Origin: Lepisosteus oculatus
Lineage: Eukaryota > Chordata > Actinopteri > Semionotiformes > Lepisosteidae
Assembly (NCBI RefSeq): GCF_040954835.1
Contig: NC_090704.1
Span: 13,413,501 to 13,477,500, forward strand
Direction: 5' to 3'
Length of the DNA: 64,000 bases
Part shown: positions 30,431 through 41,747 of the stretch, piece by piece
How the letters are laid out: each line of letters begins with the position of its first letter
How positions within the stretch are numbered: the first letter of the stretch is position 1
The notes under the pieces: generated by a model
Told to the model about the DNA's origin: nothing
The model's input: the letters and a program-made list of their open reading frames with translations, nothing else
The model's database searches: none
Made by a program: the position numbers and the translations under genes

Positions 30431-33400
30431 CGGGCAAACAGGAACCGCGCTAGGGCTTTATTCTAGTACCTCGAAAATTGTTTTTTTTTCCCCCCCAAAC
30501 ACGAGCTTGCGGACCTTTCTTGGGATGCACCCAACAAAATTCAAAATGGACTCGTTTTTATTTCGACTAAACCTGGAACTGGGCGCTTGATTTTTTTTCT
30601 AAAAATAGACGCATCCTTTGTAATCGTTTTAAAACGAAAGTGGGCGTTTACCAATTCAGTAAAAGGGCTTAATTTAGATAAAAAGTCCAGTTTGGTCCCA
30701 TACAGAAGAGGCGTCCCCAACAGGTGCACATCCAAATGTGCCAGCAGCTGTCGGGTTAGGCTATATGGAGGTGTTCTGCCTGAGGGCTGTTTTTTGGAGG
30801 GGGGTGGGGTACAGATGCACTGGCTCTTAGAATTGGGAACCTTTTGACCAAATGATTTCTCTTGGTATATTGAACTAGATCTCCATCTAGTAGCAAAAGT
30901 TGTAACTTACCTCTTGAGAACCCAATATTGTGGGTTTTTTTCACTTAGTGAAGTGGTTTCACACCTTTCCAGCTCCAGTCGCCACTCATGCTGTAAGTCA
31001 GCATTATCATTATTCAGTTCATACTACATACAGGAGTTAACACATGCTTTTTGATTTGGTATGTACAAACTCGCTTGTTAAACCTGGTTTCTGCTAATTA
31101 GCTTATGACGCATTCGAAAAATACTCAGGAGTGTAAAATACATAAATCACCTGCTAATTAAGTTGGGGGTGCATTATAAAAAAAAAACATTTTAAGTCTT
31201 CTAACATCTTTCTTAACTTCACAGCAAACTAGCATTATGTCCTTTAGGAATTAAAATTATAACAGGTTGAGTTAATTTCTTCGTTTTAGCGGTTGTCCAG
31301 TTTGAAATCCACGTATACTTTTATATTCCAAAGCTGTAATTGAGTTCAGTAATCTAATTTATTTCTTTTAAATTGGACAGGACCAATAACACGTTGCGAG
31401 TTGAATCTGAATCGTGCTTCCCTGTTCACGGATGAAGGATTAGATTTTTCAGGCCTAACTCACCAGCTGGCTTTCTATTTCAGGTATCAGGAGAGTTGGC
31501 CGTAGGCCTGACCAGCAGTCCCCACACCAGGGGCAGCAGTCCCAGCAGCAGGGCTCTCAGCAGCAGGGGGGTCAGGGAGAGGGCAGGCCCGGCGACAGGA
31601 GGCCAGACAGGAGGCCCCCACGCGACCGCCGCTTTGACAAGCCTGCTGAAGAAAAGCCCGAAGGTGGAGAGTTCTCTGTGGAGAAGTAAGCTTACGAACA
31701 GTATAAGGGTTAGGAAGCTGTGGAAGGGGATGTTTATGGGCTGAGTTGGGGGCTAGTGGTTTTTTTGGGGGGGAGAGAAATGATTTCAGTTTTCCCAGAC
31801 TTTGCAGAAAAAATGTAGATATGCCAAGCCATCAGCCCCTACATTAAAAAAAAAGCACATCAGTTACAACACAAAAATGTGTTCCTCAATGTTCAAAAGC
31901 TCTTTGTTTTTTAGAAGAAATTGAGAATTCTATATTAAATGTCACAAAGAGAAGGTGCGTCATAATCTGAATTAATTTGTCCCAAAGACAAATTTTTAGT
32001 TTTTAATTTTATACTAGACAAAAGGCATAGGACACTGCCTATTTGGGCCTATTTTCTGTGGTCAGTTGTGTAAAACGACTGGTGAGCTGAAATCTTGAAA
32101 TTTTAAGTTTTACACAGTAATTTCCAGGAAAGTTCCCCCCCCTGCATATTGCCCCTGTATTGCAGTTACTTTGGTCATGTCTAGTTTTTTTTAATCCTTG
32201 ACCTTCATTTGCAAATGTTTGAAAATAAGGATGAAAATAAACTCCTGTTTAGGGAGCACTTGGAAACCAATGCCAAAAATTTGGTAGAAAAGGTTGTTTT
32301 AAATGTTGTATTCTTTTTCACAGGGGTATCCCAGTTTATATATGAGCTACCATTAATCCAGGTAAAAATATTTTGAAGATAAATCTCTGGATAAGATAAG
32401 GCACTAAAGTGGTAAAGAGACTCACTGCACTCTGTTCCTAAATAGGCACGGCTATGGTGGTGGCAGGTACTGTTTAAAAAAATTTAAAGTAGAAGAAACC
32501 AGGCTGTGTGGTCAGGTAAGATTAGTCATTAAAGAAATGACAGAATTCCAAAGTGGTATCACATTGTCACGTTGGGGCTAGTGAAAAAAAGAGGAAGGTT
32601 CATCCTTCAAAACTGAAGTCACTACAAGGTTTCTTTTTGTGGTGTTTCTTATCTAAGAGGTATTGTTTAGTTTTTTTTCTTGTTTTCTTGGCTTGGCTTC
32701 CAAAAGGTTTATGGATCAGCAGTTGGGGTTATCCCTGTTGAATATCTGATTGACGTGTATCTTCCTCCCCCAGGTCTGCAGGAGAGAGGCCTTTGCGAGG
32801 GCGTGGCGGCGGCAGAGGTGGGCGTGGCGGCCGTGGACGCGGTATGGGCAGGAGTGACGGCTTTGACTCGCGTGGAAAGCGGGAGTTTGACAGACACAGC
32901 GGAAGTGACCGATCGTAAGTGGCTCGTAATACTTTTTTTCTTTTTGAAAAGTGTACTTCATGGCTTTGTTGGCTTATTAATCACTGGCTTGTTGTGTCAA
33001 AGCTAAGTAGTGCTCCGCTTTTGTTTCAGCAGCCTGAAACCTGAAGAAAAGCGTGGCGGGAGTGGATCTCACAACTGGGGCACTGTCAAGGATGAGCTGA
33101 GGTACGTTAGCTAGATCAGGGTGGCCAGCTCTGGTCCTGAAGAGTCGCAGTGCAGCAGGTAACACTTAAATCTTCAATTTGCAAAGACTTGTACCTTGTT
33201 GGAGTTCTGGTCAATTGAATAAGTTAATCTTCATTTCAGTTAGAAACTGCCAGCTGTGATCCTTGAGAGCTACAGGGTGTTGACTTTTTCTTTTCTGATG
33301 AATGCAGCTCTAAATGCTGAACAGTTTAGTCAGTGTAAGTCAAAAGTTAATAACTTTTTTCCAGGTGCTAAGGAATTGACAGTTTGGAACACACTACGCA

Positions 33401-36400
33401 CTCATGTTGGTTGAAGCCAGTAGTTTCAGTAAAATCTGGGATCAAGATTGAAAATGCTTGTTTCCACAAATCCGGATGCCATTTGACCTGTGTACTAGCA
33501 GATCGCATTTTGTTACACTGCATATTAACAGAACATCGATGTCTTTTCAGTTTGACATTATGTGCATTTGTATGGTTTGGCTTTCCAACCTTAATTTAAG
33601 AGGCCTTAAATTAGTCTTGTGAAGACCTTGATGCCACTCTCGAGCATTTCTTGAATAGTGTGGACATTTTGTTGATGTTTGTTTACTCTAATTTCTAGTG
33701 AACTTGATCAATCCAATGTGACTGAAGAAACTCCTGAAGGAGAGGAACACCCTGTGGCAGACTCTGAAAACAAGTGAGTATGGGAGACAAAGGTACACCG
33801 TCTTCAACATTGGTATATTCGCATTATGTTTTGTTCACTGTGGAGACATGCACAAAATGTATAGTTCAGTAACATGATTTTAATTGTGGTATTTGCATGC
33901 TTTTAAGCAAGATCAGTCTTATTTCTTAACCAAAATATTTTAAAGTTTGCCTAGGCGAACTGGGATTGAATGGATAATTTTGTGGGATGTCATGAGTATT
34001 GCCACCTAAATCCATTGGATTGGCATTACTGAGGGCAGCACATTGATGTGGGGGTTAGCTCTGCTGCCTCATAGATTCTGAGTTTGATTCTGGACTGAGA
34101 TGCCTTCTGTGTGGGGTTTGCATTTTTTCTCTGTGTTACCGTGTGGTTTTACTCATATTTCTTCTCGTCTGTCTCAAGACGTGTTGGTTATGTTACTTGG
34201 TGTCTCTTAAGTCATTTTTGTCTTTGAAGACTGTTGAAGTCTTTGAAGGGTGCAGGCAAGCCTTGATTGAAGGATGAGGTGAAGCTGGTTCTCTGGATTT
34301 AAAAAAACAACTGCTGGATGAGATCCTTGTCAATTAACTACTACCTACCAAATGGGCTGGATGATCCAAATGACCTGCTCTCTTTTTTAGCCTTTATGTT
34401 CTTGGGCTCCTATGGTAGGCAGTGTTTCTGCGATGCATAAAGAATAATGTGTTCCTGATTATGAATAGGTGCTATGATAGAAATCTGTTCCACTACAGGA
34501 GATGACTAAAAATTCCAATATGGATTTCTTTCTTTCAGAGAGAATGAGGTGGAAGAGGTCAAAGAAGAAGGGCCTAAGCAAATGACACTGGATGAATGGA
34601 AGGCCATGCAGGACAAGGAACGAGCAAAGGTTGAGTTCAACATCCGCAAACCCAACGAGGGCACTGATGGGCAGTGGAAGAAAGGATATGTTTTGCACAA
34701 ATCCAAGAGTGAAGATGTAAGTTTCAGGGGTATTTTCATATTAAAAATTAGACCATTTAAAATTTTCTGTTCAAGTTAAGAACAGCACCTATAAATGTTA
34801 GTCTTATAAAAGGCTGTTTATTGTTTCTTTGTTGAGGCATTTAATTAAAATCTGAAGACTGAAAGGAAACTGGTAGTCTAGCTGAAAATTTGTTTTAATG
34901 GGGCAGTAACAGAAATTAATATTTTGTACAGGGTTCTCCAACATAGGTTGGTAGACTAAATGTTAATGTTTTAAAGTCTTTAAGATCTGTAAGTAATGCA
35001 ACACCATTGTATTTTCAAAGCATTGATTGCAAACCATATAAATAATATTAACGTAATCTAGATTTGCTAATGATTTAATTCTCTATATAAGAGGGTACAG
35101 TAATTCTGAAGGAATGTACTGATTGGTATGAACATGTAACTTAAACCAATCCCTTTTCATGGCCTTTTTCTTCAAAAAACAAACAGAAACCTGCTGGTAC
35201 TTTAATCGACAGTGCAGAGATGGAAGCTGATTCAACTACCTTCTGCCAAAAGGTGCTTATACCCCCCGTTATATTTACTTCTATAACTGTTGACAGCTTT
35301 GCTGTTGAACTAATGGGAGCAACAAGATTTTATGTTCTACGTTTTGAGTGTTAAAGTTATTTCCTTGGAGTGAGAGGTAATATCTTGATTTTTAATTGCT
35401 TATAAATGGGGTTTTCAAGAATATATGCATTGCCATGCCCTCCTCTGCATTCTGCTTTCTCAACCCAGCTTCAGTCTGAAGAATATTGTTCAGAATGCAC
35501 ACCCTCTTTAACACTTGAAGAATTTCAGTATGAGTAAGGTTTTATGGCGTTTTTATAGGAAAATTTAAAAGAGACCTATGGTTTTTCTTATAATATGGGC
35601 ATTAGTGTTATAATCTGAATAGTAATGCAGACCTGGTCAGAGAACAGTACCATGAAGGGACTGTTTCAGGGTTTTGAGGGAATGTTTTAAATATTGGGTG
35701 TCTTGGTTTCTTCCAGTTAGGGGTTCCCTTAGCTACAAGAAATTTAAACAGCCTGTAATTTAGGCTGGATCAATATTGTGATATTAAGATTATTGCATGT
35801 TAGGTCTGTATTCTTCTTCAGTATAATTAAGAGAATATTATCTCTGTATGTTAGCTTAGTTGCCCTATCTCAGGGAGACATGGAGAACAGTATGGTTATT
35901 AAAGACCAAAACATGAAAAAATAAATATTTTGATAGGATGCAAAATAATAAATGACATCTACAAAATAGTAGCTGTTTCTGACATTTAGTTTATTCTGCC
36001 AGCCATGACAATGCAATTCAGTTTTTTAATGTTTTTTAAAAGGTGTTTTGCACATTTTGCTAACATGAGTCTTCGGTAATCCTTATTATGAAAACATCGT
36101 AAAAAGCTTTAAGTAATGTTAACAATACATATAGATTAAATCACACTTGTGCAAAATTAAAAACATGATCTTTTAATATTTTCCAGGTGAAAACTCACTT
36201 ACATTGACAGCATACTGCTTGATATGCCCATTATGTTATTTATAAAACAAAGATGGCTATTGAGCATCCACATTCATGTAGTGGTTTTTAGACTAATTGA
36301 ATTGAGCTTCCACATGGAGCTTTGTCAGTTCTGCATTACCTTATGTGATTTGTGTCCACTCATTGAGGCTGGTAATTTACACTACAGAATCAGATTTTGA

Positions 36401-37499
36401 TAAAAACATATATTTGGAACAGACTGAATTGTAAGATTATAGGTCTTTCTAATCAATGCCCTTTCAGTATTTGTAGGTATACCTTTAGCAATACATCTTG
36501 ACATTTGATTTAACTGAACTAATCTTTGTGCTGTATACTTTTTTTTACAATTTGAGCAACAGCTTAAAAAAGCATAAAACAGGAGTATGAATTCTCTTCC
36601 CAAGTTTTAATTTTATTAACCTTTGTTAAAGCCAATTAAAACTCTTAATTCAGTGTGGTAACTTATTTAACCCCTGCTTTTGCTTAACATTGTGTGCATA
36701 TAGAGCATGAGCTTGTATGATTGATTTTTACTGCCGTGGAAAATGAAGAGGTATTTTTTTTCTAGGTGGCCCAGCAATCAGATGTTGGAGAACCCTGGTA
36801 CATGTAGGATTGGAAATCTGTGCATGCATAGTCATGCATGTCCAAAATCATACCCAAGGATTTTAAGTTCCACAGAAAAAAATGTACCTGATACTTAATT
36901 CATGTTCAGGAATATTGTGCTATAATTACTTGGTCTCATTCTTTCCAAGTTTAGTTGAATTGGCTATGTGCAATTTTAGTCTGACATGCTTTCCTTTTTT
37001 CCTGCATTACTTTCTGAGTTTACAATAATATTTTTGACCCCAGGCCCATGCTGACGAAGCCTCTGGAGAGCACCACTTCCGGAAACCAGCCAACGACATC
37101 ACATCTCAGCTGGAGATCAACTTTGGTGACCTGGGCCGCCCTGGTCGTGGCCGTGGGGGACCCCGCGGCGGGCGAGGGCGTGGTGGCAGGCCAGTGCGTG
37201 GGGGCAGGTCTGACAAGGTGAGGGGCTAGCCTTAAGAATTGAGAATGGGTACTAGAAACGTTTTGTAGAGGATATTTTTCTTCTGCACTTTTAGTGTACA
37301 GAATATTTAACAGGCTATACGGTTTCTTAAGTTCCTTACCATAGAGGCTTATGCCTATTCAGAGCTTCTGATTCTGATGCTCAAGCTTGAATTTGGTGCT
37401 AATGTTTCCTTGGCTGAATTTCCTCTTTTCTTTTTCTAGCCTGGTGGTGTCTCTGTTCCGAATGTGGATGATCCAGAGGCTTTCCCAGCTCTGGCCTAA
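29459..37499 (+). CDS. serbp1: SERPINE1 mRNA-binding protein 1 (ribosome-associated RGG protein)
   Basis: SERBP1 binds mRNA (first found on PAI-1 mRNA) and occupies the mRNA channel of idle 40S ribosomes together with eEF2. Eight exons: 29459-29714, 31484-31685, 32774-32914, 33030-33101, 33699-33773, 34539-34716, 37044-37217 and 37440-37499; all GT-AG, 385 aa (human isoforms 387-408). It begins [20 protein letters not shown] as in human. Two RG/RGG-rich blocks are present: exon 3 ([19 protein letters not shown]) and exon 7 ([15 protein letters not shown]). The conserved central and C-terminal HABP4/PAI-RBP1 segments include [31 protein letters not shown] and [19 protein letters not shown]; the end is [10 protein letters not shown]. 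It is convergent with il12rb2, as in human. Candidate optional exons are at 32446-32466 and 35187-35252. Confidence 0.97.
32446..32466 (+). other. serbp1: Candidate 21-bp microexon of serbp1 (HGYGGGR)
   Basis: A 21-bp segment sits between a good acceptor (pyrimidine tract then aaatag) and a good donor (CAG|gtactg) in intron 2. Placed between exons 2 and 3 it keeps the frame (phase 2 on both sides) and adds seven residues, HGYGGGR, right before the RG-rich block. The peptide matches the composition of its surroundings, which argues against chance. Confidence 0.45.
33117..33290. repeat. MITE-like repeat, second copy, in serbp1 intron 4
   Basis: CTCTGGTCCTGAAGAG followed by cgcagtg, and a second similar direct block 'tgatccttgagagctacaggg' about 120 bp on, relate this to the 19684-19849 repeat. 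Boundaries are unclear. Confidence 0.3.
34030..34165 (+). repeat. Family A SINE, 5' part, in serbp1 intron 5
   Basis: tRNA-like head with 'gggggttagctctgctgcctca' and B box-like 'gagtttgattctgga', then 'tgtgtggggtttgca'. The 3' half is not clear. Confidence 0.6.
34300..34410 (+). repeat. Dispersed fish repeat fragment (as at 21037)
   Basis: 'aactgctggatgagatccttg...ctaccaaatgggctggatgatccaaatgacctgctctc...tttatgttctt' shares the end of the 21037-21325 repeat. Confidence 0.5.
35187..35252 (+). other. serbp1: Candidate 66-bp cassette exon of serbp1
   Basis: In intron 6 an acceptor (aaacaaacag) and a weak donor (AAAAG|gtgctt) enclose 66 bp with no stop, in frame with phase-0 exons 6 and 7. It would add 22 residues beginning [15 protein letters not shown]. 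The human protein I recall has no equivalent, so support is moderate at best. Confidence 0.25.
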
Positions 37500-40400
37500 A
37501 AGGAATCGCCATCAGCTGAACCTTAGCCCTCCGGGCCCTCCTCTACGAGGCTTGCATGCTTATGGATCCTTCAACTATAATAAAAAAAAAAATGAAAAGA
37601 CTGTCATCCATACCATTCACACCTGAGGACTGAATTTTATCTGTTTTAAAAAGATAAAAGGACTTCTCTTGCTACACAGAAGCAAAATATTGGTAGAAGG
37701 TTTTGTATTTAGAAACATGGTAGCAGGGATGTTTTCATACAGTAATTTTTTTCAGAGATTATGCATTCTTCATGAATACTTTTTGTATTGCTGCTTGAAA
37801 ATATGCATTTCCAAATATAGGTGTGAAGAGTGTGTATCAGTTAGATAATGGTGTGCCATGACTTGCTTTTTTCCCCCCTACAAACGTCATCAATGGAACC
37901 TTCTAGGGAGAATCTCAAAACCCAACAAGATGTACCAAAAAAGTTCACTGAATACAGTCCTTGTACATTATTCATGAGATGAGACAGAGCTAGCTTTTGA
38001 TGATGTTAGCAACTGAAGAATTGTTTAATGGGTGGTTTAACAAGGTTTAGTATATCATCTCCAGTTTGTGGTATATCTTTTTAGTTTTTTCCCCAATCTT
38101 GGAGGCGTAGGTGATGCATTTGCATTTATTGCTCTTCTACACTTGATATGACTAATATTCATTGTCCCTACATCCTATTCCATAATACATTTTCATCTGA
38201 ACATGAATTTTAGGTGGCTGATTGGTCCCTTAGCTCATACAGATACATGAACATCCCTGAATACCACTAATGTGTATAAGACAACCACTTGCAACCCATT
38301 TTTCACACCTTTGTTTATCATGTGTTTTTGGGCCTGGAGTTTTTTGGGTGTGGCTGACATTGCAGATTGGCACTCTTCGATATTACTTGGATTGATACTA
38401 TCAAACATTGCCTATTAAAATTTGTCTACATATCTTGGCTTTTGGACTATAAAACCAACTTGATTTCACATTCACATACTAGTAGTTTATCATATTTCCC
38501 CAATACTCTGAAAGTATGCGCTATGTATACAACTATTGTATACTTTCATATACGTAAGCTAGAAATTTTAGGTATATGAAAGTATATGATTACCCTTCAC
38601 CATTTCATTTACAGCAGCATTACTGCATAATTCTTCTGAAAGAAATAACATGAGTGTTCAGTTTGGGACAATTCAGTGTTACAAGGTGTGAATAATAATC
38701 CTGCTAAAGGATATTACAATGTTGGCTTCCATATTTAAAAAAATGGTAAGTGTGGTTACAATTCAAATGTAGTTTAAAGGCTTTTTAGCAAAAGTGGTAA
38801 AATTAGATTTAACACTACCATACACAAAACAAAGCTTTGTATTTAGTGTTTGAAAATCTACTTGGCAGTGTACATACAATGAGTGGCTCAAGCAGACTTT
38901 CTGTAGTAGAGCTGTTGGGTCCAGATAAGTTTGGGTTTTTCTGATTTAAAACCCTTTTCTGCAAACATCCCTGTTCTAATAAATTGCTTAGAGGTGTTAA
39001 ATGTTTACTGCCTAAGGCAGTGAGTAGTGTGGAATGATTGCTATTTCATTAGTGGTGAATATATATATGGTTTTTGTGTTTTTATTTGAACGTTTCCATG
39101 AGCAGTTGATGGAAGACTGCGGAATAGCACATTTTTAGTATATAATGTTTTTAAGAAAGTTCTTTGGCAGATTGAGTTTAAATCTTGTAATCTTGAAATT
39201 TAATATTTTAAGGCTATAAAACAACCTACCTGTGTCACAAACTTGAAAAAGTGAAGCGTTTTCAGAACGGCTGCAGTATCTTAAATTTCTATGTTGCCTT
39301 TATGTAGTAGAACAAGCAGCATGGCTACTCCGACTTTGCCTTGGCTATGACAATTTATTCACAATGTTCTGAAATGTTTAGTCAGTTATGTCTTGCTGTG
39401 GAATTTAGATTTAACTATAATGGAGAAACCGGACATTTTGCCTTAGAATGGTCTGTACAGACCTAAAAAAATGCTGCATTATCCTTATATTAAGTTTGTC
39501 CACTTTTACTTTACATTTCACTTTTTTGCAACAGGGTATAGGCTATATTCCAGGGGTAACATCTTCAGTCACTTCTCTTGCAACATGTTCTCATTTCCAC
39601 AGGTAGAATTTTTTGGGTTACAGTTAAAGGAATGAGATGTTTTGATCCTGAGGAACCTGATGATGTGTGGATAATCATAGTCCTAACTTTTACGTGTTGA
39701 GGTCTACTTTTACTCTGGTTTTACAGGACTGACATTGAGCACGTATTTTGACAAAATTATACTACTGAATTTTGCCCTTTTCTGCATGGAATTAGTTTTG
39801 TATTTTTTTACTGAATGCAGTGGCCAAGTCAAAACTATTTTGCATGTGGGAAATATCCAGATCTAGGGATCCAGAAGAAAAGATCTAGTTAATTTGTTTG
39901 AAAAGTGAAGGGGAACGGAGTAGCAAAGAGGGTGTATAGTGTTTTGCACTTTATAGTTGGACACTTCATAAATGTAAGATATTCTTTAACTTGGTAGCTA
40001 GATTGGCTGTAGGGCCAATGATAAATACCTGGTCAGGTATTGAAGGATTGCTGTCTTCAGCTTTCCACATGCAATGGCAACTGCCTTGATTTGCTGCTTT
40101 TTTCTTAGTATTTTAATGTTTATATATATCAAGCCAAGAAAGACTTGCAGTTAACCTAGGAACTGAGATTACCTGACAATTTCAGAACAGCATGTTTTAA
40201 TCAGGTAACCAAAAATACATTACCGTAAGCTTCTTTGTAAAGGATGGTATGACACTGAAACTTCGTAGGGCAAGACTAATGGGTTTGCATGCGGTAGTCA
40301 TGAGTGCTGGTTAAGGCGATTCAGTGATCTTGTGATTAATTTGATTTCATTTAAAGTTTTTCTGCTTCAGGGATTGATGTTTATCTACAAAAAGGCAACT

Positions 40401-41045
40401 CTGAATATGAACAACAACTGTGTAAGCGCTATTAATTTTGCAAGCAGGTAGTTGTATAATATCTTGAAGTTTATGCTTTTATATCTGTGATCTAAATACT
40501 ATAGAGGACCTAATTATCTCTGCTGTTACTCTGGGTCCAAATGCATTTTCAGATATTCTCTTGAGGTTTCCCTGAGAATTTCTTAGGTGTTCCAGCGATG
40601 TTTTCGTCTGTGGAGTACTTTTATAATTGGATTGTGAGTGTAAGTTCTGCAAAAGGTGATTTGGATTAATCTCAGAGATAAAAGTATATAATACTGTTCA
40701 AGAATGACTCCAGCAAAATATACATCTTGCAGAGGTTGTAAAGGACAACTCCCTTTGGGTAATCTTTACCTAATTAAGCGTTACTATATTCTTTTTATTT
40801 ATTCTAAAACAGAAATAGGTCTTGTATAAAAGTTCATTAATCAAACCCCTTTTTGTAGTGTAGAAAGACAACAGCAAACTTAATTGTCCCCATTTTTTTA
40901 AACTGGCCCACTTTAAGTTTATGTGCAACAATTGCCCAGAGGATAAAATTGACAACAAGTTAACTACATGGGGGCATAGTTGTAATATTGTTTTTTTATT
41001 ACAACTTGTTATGGTTATTTCCCAATAAAGTATTTTGCTGGTTTA
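37500..41045 (+). other. serbp1: serbp1 3' UTR
   Basis: About 3.5 kb of AT-rich, non-coding sequence follows the stop. Mammalian SERBP1 also has a very long 3' UTR. No other gene is seen. An early AATAAA-like run (37576 onward) and one near 38976 could give shorter forms. Confidence 0.6.
41024..41029 (+). terminator. serbp1 distal polyadenylation signal
   Basis: AATAAA in 'cccaataaagtattttgctgg', followed by T/GT-rich 'tgttgcttttgcttctgttt', a good downstream element. Confidence 0.6.
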
Positions 41046-41283
41046 CCTGTTGCTTTTGCTTCTGTTTAGCACGGCAGTTTAAACAGACCATCTGAATTTA
41101 TGCTATCAATTTGAATATAAAATCCAGTGTTTATTATGAAATGCCTAAGTTCTTTCTTGACCAGAAATTCAGAATAGTTATAGACAACATGCACTTTGAA
41201 ATACTTGGAATACAAAGTGCTACATAAATCATAAGACTGCTGGAAAGTGATTAAAGTGAATAGCAGGTTCATTTAAGAGGCAT

Positions 41284-41289
41284 TTTATT
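41284..41289 (-). terminator. il12rb2 candidate polyadenylation signal
   Basis: AATAAA on the minus strand about 460 bp after the il12rb2 stop and 255 bp from the opposing serbp1 signal. Another minus-strand AATAAA lies near 41128, which would bring the two transcript ends still closer. Confidence 0.45.
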
Positions 41290-41747
41290 GGTCTTATATA
41301 TTCCCAAACTTGTACAGAATGTGCCATAATTAATTTAAACAATCCTCATGTATTTATCATCCTTGTGCGATCAGTGTCCCACCCTTATTGGCAGTTATTG
41401 TCCTGAAGAAATTCAATATTTTGTGCAAGATCACAGATGTCTTCAAATCCATTCCTGTGGCTATCAGTCTCTTGGAGTAATTATTATGATTGCACGTGAT
41501 AGATTGTCATACCTTTCCTTTTCCAATGCACTGTAATAAAAGCTCAAAACCTATTTCATCCAGGAGTTTTTAGGTCCCAAGTCTTAGAAATGTATGAACA
41601 ACCATAAACTGCATGAAATTGCTTTCATGCAAAGATGAAATGTGCAGTCTCTTTACATTTTTTTAAATAGCTTCATTTCTTGATTAGTGGTTATCCTAGT
41701 GTGAAAATAATAAAAACTGGTTAAGTAAAGGGTACACAGAACACACT

